From positions 1 to 19,190 of the forward strand of contig CATZIC010000039.1 in the NCBI GenBank assembly GCA_958419945.1: 19,190 nt of DNA, written 5' to 3'. The notes below the pieces were generated by a model. The model was not told the origin of the DNA, made no database searches, and saw only the letters and a list, made by a program, of their open reading frames with translations. This document shows, piece after piece, positions 16,301 to 19,190 of this stretch. The translations under genes and the position numbers were made by a program. Position 1 is the stretch's first letter. Every line of letters starts with the position of its first letter. The DNA is from an uncultured Clostridia bacterium (GTDB lineage: Bacteria > Bacillota > Clostridia > Christensenellales > Borkfalkiaceae).

Positions 16301-16517
16301 CTACCTTAACGTTTTTGGAAACGTAGCGGGAAAAACTCATGACTTCCACGTTAAAAGTACCCCCCGTTAAAGAGGCTATCTCTCTTTCAAATGAAAGCGT
16401 GGCTTTGCTCTCGCAAAAAACGTATATTTTTTTGTCGATATCACGCGGTAAGTCGGCTACGAGAGCCGCCGTTATCCTTATTGCGTGCGCAGTAGAAAGC
16501 GCAGTGTAGATTTTCAT
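13365..16517 (-). CDS. addB: AddB, nuclease and Fe-S subunit of the AddAB recombination complex
   Basis: A 1050-residue partner of AddA. It ends with a PD-(D/E)xK nuclease domain: H750 in GNVLHNVMEKF, GKIDRAD with D858, IIDYKSG with D875 and K877, and Q895 in VQLYLYM. The four cysteines that bind a 4Fe-4S cluster in AddB are present: C720 (FFSCPYKSF) and C1012, C1015, C1021 (CDFCKFKGLC, a Cx2Cx5C pattern). The N-terminal part is an inactivated helicase-like scaffold. The GxxGxGKT Walker A found in Bacillus AddB is absent from the start (MKIYTALSTAHAIRITAAL), as in the RexB-type variant. It is the first gene of the addBA operon. No ribosome binding site precedes ATG 16517 and a -10 box lies only 6 bases away, so a leaderless mRNA is possible; the next in-frame Met is residue 60. 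Confidence 0.95.
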   Translation of the reverse strand: MKIYTALSTAHAIRITAALVADLPRDIDKKIYVFCESKATLSFEREIASLTGGTFNVEVMSFSRYVSKNVKVENFLSKAQAALLVRKLMKEHEEELVRLKPEAFSVPNDVYGLISQLKAALVKPTDLAEIIQSESGALRTKLKDIATVYGLYEDYVKQNGLTDESSYLSLMEEAVKKDEKLKGANVIVAAVQSYTKQTLEILKALNRVSSLDFVCVSGNFCAYTNESVNKISGLFPNAEVIPLREEGKEEQYAIAKGLFDPVVFTGMGRYSEKIKVGEAASIKAECDNIAAVIRYEVVENGRRYKDFSVICQNVSEIAPYLKESFYLYDIPVYVDENKNLDKHPVIGLIGGLIDVRRFNLLPEKAITLAKNGLFCSFEESRDFTKYVYENAISRKQMKQPFDDLISESVRFRIEFVTSKFAAKDSVSSYIEAVKSTLDFLDVYNRGKNMSESLKELGEGVTAEFNDSALGALPAFFDEVQNVLGDVKVTLNEFKNILLSAASSVKVATVPEYNDTVYLGDFKGGRLKESKILFCPELSSSVPGYKADVALLNDRELTKMDGYKLIIEPKLQIVNERERENIAVSLMSFTDKLYLSYSTTDKSGKPLLRSEIIDRILAIFSDSDTEMKPYLIGPDTFIPKDIPAKYLSQKAGMLHGAQAAELFREKLTNDVTDLSSFSAVLGKNGKDYLDLIDYNEGQIFDSDLSYNGKFSATTIETFFSCPYKSFAQNVLKLKESATGDTKVYEIGNVLHNVMEKFINNFSAANDEKSAQTLADRLFDEEIKMPLYARYLNKSQYKSIFVLLKEEAIKECTRIYNDVNNSAFKPIGAELEFNESGKNGLYPLYLKTPLGNVALRGKIDRADEYFDGKDHYFRIIDYKSGQASNEDSDFYAGKKVQLYLYMNVFAKKGYVPAGAHYFKLTDDYGETDALGGEYLGKSLLDIEILDKLDKNFVASGESQNLGVKLKKGEVSANKNLLSSGEFDKYMKYAIRVCESGATEMQKGCFIPSPAEGSCDFCKFKGLCGYDTESGDSNRDISRGKKQSILNAEEDDA
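13379..13383 (-). promoter_or_regulatory. Ribosome binding site that fixes the addA start
   Basis: GGAGG on the minus strand lies inside the end of addB, 6 bases before ATG 13372. It decides against the upstream ATG at 13387, which has no such site. Confidence 0.8.
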
Positions 16518-16523
16518 ATGATA

Positions 16524-16552
16524 AGTATAACATAAATAATCGGATAAATTAA
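16524..16552 (-). promoter_or_regulatory. Candidate addBA promoter next to the start codon
   Basis: On the minus strand TATACT (16524-16529) has a weak -35 TTAATT (16547-16552) at 17 bases. Only 6 bases separate the -10 box from the addB ATG, which would place the transcript start at or within a base or two of the start codon. Confidence 0.45.
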
Positions 16553-16571
16553 GTTTTTTAGATATTTTTGT

Positions 16572-16601
16572 TTGCTTTTAGTAAAAAAAATATGTTACAA
16601 T
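16572..16601 (+). promoter_or_regulatory. Promoter of the right-hand lipoprotein
   Basis: TTGCTT (16572-16577) and TACAAT (16596-16601) are separated by 18 bases. The expected transcript start, about 16608, falls at the beginning of the hairpin at 16605-16656. Confidence 0.55.
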
Positions 16602-16604
16602 CAA

Positions 16605-16656
16605 ATAGGCGTATATTTCTGTCATCACCGATTATTTTGGTGGCAGTTACGCCTAT
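16605..16656 (+). promoter_or_regulatory. 5' leader hairpin before the right-hand lipoprotein
   Basis: ATAGGCGTA (16605-16613) pairs perfectly with TACGCCTAT (16648-16656). Inside, CTG (16619-16621) can pair with CAG (16644-16646) and CACC (16626-16629) with GGTG (16639-16642). The GAGG ribosome binding site (16657-16660) follows immediately. There is no T run, so it is not a terminator. It could stabilise the mRNA or control access to the ribosome binding site; it matches no riboswitch I recognise. Confidence 0.55.
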
Positions 16657-16668
16657 GAGGACTTATTT

Positions 16669-17718
16669 ATGAAGAAGTTTATACGATTATCCGTTATATC
16701 TCTTTGCATTGCGCTTTTCGCCGTCAATATGGCAGGTTGCTCTCAGCAGGCGCAGACTACTTTAAACGGTTCATACTTTTTACAGAACGCCGGCAACGTA
16801 AGCATTATCGGCAACGTGAACGAAGAAAACGTGTACGACGTTACTTTTAAGGCGTCGTCTGTCCCCGCAGCACAAGACGTTAAAATTGCGCTCGTAGATG
16901 AAGAAGGTTTCAACGTTTACACAACAAAACTTACAAACACCACTTATAACGAAACCGAGTGTTATTTACTTGAAACCGTTCTTAAAACCAAAATTTCGTA
17001 CACTCTATACGGCGAAGATTTAGGCAGTTTTGAGGATCTTTCCACGTCCAAGGTGTATTTTTTAAGCGTTTCAAACAAGTTAAAACCCTTGTACAGCGAA
17101 ACAACCGTGGACGCAAATACTCCCGTTGCGGATAAAAACGGAAAGTACTCAGTTACCAATCTGAAATATTCCTTTAATATAACCTACCAAAACGGTACTG
17201 CGATTGCGGACTTTACTCCCGAAAAAGGCGAATACGGCATACCTTCTGGCAAAAGAGAATACAAAAAGTACGATTCGAAAAACTATTATTTCGATAACAC
17301 CACCATGCTGTTTATGCCGAGGGCGATAAAGCTTACGGACAATTCTTCATTAAGCTTTTCTTCTATCGACGCTTTGGCTGGAATCAACCGTTCCATGGTT
17401 ATGGCAAGCGATAATCAAAAGCCGTCGCAGGATCTCGTATTTTCCACTACCAATACCGAAGAAGGCGTTATTCCGCACGCATATTATATAAATAACCGTA
17501 AACTTTTCGTAAACGGCGACAGTCAGGTCGTACCCTGCCACGTCGTTAATTTTGCCGTTGGCGGGAAATTTTCCGGCACGCCCATAAAATGCTGGTACGC
17601 GGATACTTCCGACAGCGTTAAAGACGCACGTGCAAGGCTTATGAAGATGGAAACGTCTGCTTTGTACTCTTTGGGTACGTTTACCTACGTTATAAATAAA
17701 ACCACTACTGAGGGCTGA
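16669..17718 (+). CDS. Unrecognised lipoprotein, 349 residues
   Basis: A lipoprotein signal (MKKFIRL, hydrophobic stretch, lipobox NMAGC with the lipidated Cys at 24) precedes about 325 residues with no further membrane segment. The mature part is rich in Ser, Thr, Asn and Tyr with alternating beta-prone stretches, which suggests a beta-sandwich-like extracellular protein. Two cysteines (in VPCHVVNF and IKCWYAD, about 20 residues apart) near the C-terminus could form a disulfide. No enzymatic motif or family is recognised. The start at 16669 has a modest GAGG 8 bases before it, right after the leader hairpin. It is monocistronic, with its own promoter and terminator. Confidence 0.75.
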   Translation: MKKFIRLSVISLCIALFAVNMAGCSQQAQTTLNGSYFLQNAGNVSIIGNVNEENVYDVTFKASSVPAAQDVKIALVDEEGFNVYTTKLTNTTYNETECYLLETVLKTKISYTLYGEDLGSFEDLSTSKVYFLSVSNKLKPLYSETTVDANTPVADKNGKYSVTNLKYSFNITYQNGTAIADFTPEKGEYGIPSGKREYKKYDSKNYYFDNTTMLFMPRAIKLTDNSSLSFSSIDALAGINRSMVMASDNQKPSQDLVFSTTNTEEGVIPHAYYINNRKLFVNGDSQVVPCHVVNFAVGGKFSGTPIKCWYADTSDSVKDARARLMKMETSALYSLGTFTYVINKTTTEG

Positions 17719-17742
17719 TACTTTAGGCTTTATTTTTCACTG

Positions 17743-17782
17743 CCCGAAGTACTTTAGAAAAAGGTAACTTTCGGGTTTTTTT
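17743..17782 (+). terminator. Terminator of the right-hand lipoprotein
   Basis: CCCGAAGT (17743-17750) pairs with ACTTTCGGG (17767-17775) with one bulged base, followed by seven T. It starts about 25 bases past the stop codon. Confidence 0.88.
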
Positions 17783-17837
17783 ATATGCTTTTTACCTAAC
17801 GTATGCAAAAAGCCGCTCAATAAATCGGTAAAGATTG

Positions 17838-17862
17838 AAATCCTTTACTTAATTAAGGATTT
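17838..17862 (+). promoter_or_regulatory. Hairpin in the mgtE upstream region
   Basis: AAATCCTT (17838-17845) pairs perfectly with AAGGATTT (17855-17862) over a 9-base loop, ending 12 bases before the AAGGAGGG ribosome binding site of mgtE. It is AT-rich and weak. The whole gap from the previous terminator is about 107 bases, too short for an M-box magnesium riboswitch. Confidence 0.3.
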
Positions 17863-17889
17863 AAAAATACAATCAAGGAGGGCATTTTT

Positions 17890-19190
17890 ATGACTGACGA
17901 GAAAGAATTTAAAACCGACGAAATCGCCCAGGACTTTGTCAAACGAGACTACGTAAAAGAAATAGTCGACCTATTAAGCGGTGATTTGCCCCCTTCTAAG
18001 CTTAAGGAGCAGCTATCTAACTACCACGAATCCGACATTGCGGAAGTTATCCCTTCCCTTACGAAAGAAGAACGTCTTAAACTTTACAAAATACTCGGTA
18101 ATGAGGAGGTTTCGGAAATCTTCGCATACCTTGATGACGTAGAAGATTTTATTGAAGAATTGTCCTCTTCTGCCGCAGCCGACATAATCGAGGAAATGGA
18201 CGCCTCCGACGCTTTGGACGTCCTTGACGAACTGGACGAGGAAAAGCGTGAAGAAATTATCGGACTCATGGACGAGGACGCCGCAAAAGACATTCAACTT
18301 ATCGACGCCTACGACGAGACTTTGATAGGTTCGCAGATGAGTACAAACTTTGTTACCATTCGTGATACCGACACTATTAAGCAGGCAACCAAAAGCGTTA
18401 TCGAGCAGGCCGCCGAAAACGACAACATTTCCACCGTTTACGTGGTAAAATCCATTGACGGAACTTACTGCGGGGCAACCACCTTAAGAGACCTTGTGGT
18501 GGCGAGAAACAACGTAAATTTGACGGACATCACAGTTACCGCATACCCTTACTTTTACGCAGACGAGCCGATTGCCGACTGCATTGAAGAATTGAAAAAC
18601 CTGTCAGAGGACTCCATTCCTATTCTGTCAAAAGACAATAAGATACTCGGCGTTATTACGGGCACGGAGCTTGTTGACGTTGTCGATCAGGAATTGGGCG
18701 ACGACTACGCAAAACTTGCAGGTCTTACCGCAGAAGAAGATCTTAACGAACCTATTTTAAAGTCCGTAAAAAAACGTATACCGTGGCTTATGATACTTAT
18801 GGGACTTGGGCTTATCGTTTCTACGGTTGTAGGCTTGTTTGACCCGATAATTACAGCAATACCGCTACTGTTTTCCTTCCAGACGATGATTTTCGATATG
18901 TCGGGTAACAGCGGCACGCAAAGCCTTGCAGTAACCATAAGGGTTATCACTGCAGAGGACCTTTCCGCAAAGGAGAAAATCGCATTCGTTTTTAAGGAAC
19001 TACGTGTAGGTTTTGTAAACGGCTTGATACTTTGCGTTATTGCCTTTGCCATAACGTCATTCTATCTTATCGTTTTAAAGCAAACACCTTACACCAACGG
19101 TTTGGCTGTTGCGGGCTGCGTTGGGCTTTCGATTACCATGGCAATGATCTTTTCAAGCCTCGGCGGAACCCTTCTTCCGATGTTTTTCAA
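17890..19190 (+). CDS. mgtE: MgtE family magnesium transporter, cut by the right edge
   Basis: 433 residues are visible of a protein that is usually about 450. MgtE is a dimeric Mg2+ channel in the membrane, gated by Mg2+ binding to its cytoplasmic domains. Seen here: an acidic superhelical N-domain (about 20-140, rich in DE, for example EEMDASDALDVLDELDEEKR), a CBS-domain pair (about 145-270), a linker helix, then the membrane domain starting at KKRIPWL (294-300). The family signature GNSGTQS lies at 339-345 (DMSGNSGTQSLAVTIR). Further helices run to about 430, including SSLGGTLLP just before the edge. The last helix, with the conserved DPA acidic residue of the pore, lies outside the window. 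The start is supported by AAGGAGGG at 17875-17882. Confidence 0.95.
   Translation, partial: MTDEKEFKTDEIAQDFVKRDYVKEIVDLLSGDLPPSKLKEQLSNYHESDIAEVIPSLTKEERLKLYKILGNEEVSEIFAYLDDVEDFIEELSSSAAADIIEEMDASDALDVLDELDEEKREEIIGLMDEDAAKDIQLIDAYDETLIGSQMSTNFVTIRDTDTIKQATKSVIEQAAENDNISTVYVVKSIDGTYCGATTLRDLVVARNNVNLTDITVTAYPYFYADEPIADCIEELKNLSEDSIPILSKDNKILGVITGTELVDVVDQELGDDYAKLAGLTAEEDLNEPILKSVKKRIPWLMILMGLGLIVSTVVGLFDPIITAIPLLFSFQTMIFDMSGNSGTQSLAVTIRVITAEDLSAKEKIAFVFKELRVGFVNGLILCVIAFAITSFYLIVLKQTPYTNGLAVAGCVGLSITMAMIFSSLGGTLLPMFF

Noticed and set aside
17783..17889. M-box magnesium riboswitch before mgtE
   Set aside because: Only about 107 bases are available between the previous terminator and the start codon, and no M-box-like multi-stem structure or terminator is seen.
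18013..18297. Minus-strand frames opposite mgtE
   Set aside because: They are antisense shadows of the acidic MgtE N-domain with no ribosome binding site.

Overview
The window looks like chromosomal DNA from an anaerobic, low-GC, Gram-positive-type bacterium, most likely an uncultured spore-forming member of the Clostridia. The evidence is: AddA/AddB rather than RecBCD; strong AGGAGG-type ribosome binding sites; sigma-A promoters of the TTGACA-N17-TATAAT type; four proteins with lipoprotein signals; a SpoIIQ-like M23 peptidase; and a GGGtGRT protein beside an IscU/NifU-like scaffold, a pair I associate with gut Clostridia and other anaerobes. The lineage is an inference. I found no rRNA, tRNA, CRISPR array, insertion sequence or phage gene.

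Layout. Positions 1-8286 are entirely minus strand. In order of transcription (right to left) they hold: an unrecognised 392-residue protein with faint resemblance to the dehydroquinate-synthase/iron-alcohol-dehydrogenase fold, under a perfect consensus promoter; a small lipoprotein plus a SpoIIQ-like M23 peptidase; a lipoprotein that looks like an M1 aminopeptidase but has lost all three zinc ligands; the two-gene NifU-like/GGGtGRT operon with its own promoter and terminator; and a long cysteine-rich lipoprotein made of twelve 39-residue repeats, interrupted by a one-base frameshift and cut by the left edge. A plus-strand HU gene (8547-8819) with promoter and terminator follows. After a 0.4-kb gene-free stretch comes another minus-strand block: a three-helix membrane protein and the addB-addA operon (16517 down to 10052). 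The right end is plus strand: an unrecognised lipoprotein and an mgtE magnesium transporter cut by the right edge.

How the genes fit together. AddA and AddB form one helicase-nuclease for double-strand-break repair and are translationally coupled. The NifU-like protein and the GGGtGRT protein are 11 bases apart and almost certainly work together, but the process is unknown. The small lipoprotein and SpoIIQ-like peptidase recall the ywmB-murAA-spoIID-spoIIQ neighbourhood of Bacillus, with murA and spoIID absent here. HU and MgtE are housekeeping genes.

The points most worth a second look are the all-ligands-lost M1-like lipoprotein, the GGGtGRT/scaffold pair, the frameshifted repeat lipoprotein, intrinsic-terminator hairpins placed directly on the ribosome binding site of the next gene, a promoter nested inside a terminator, a possibly leaderless addB, and a 17-base motif recurring in coding and non-coding DNA.
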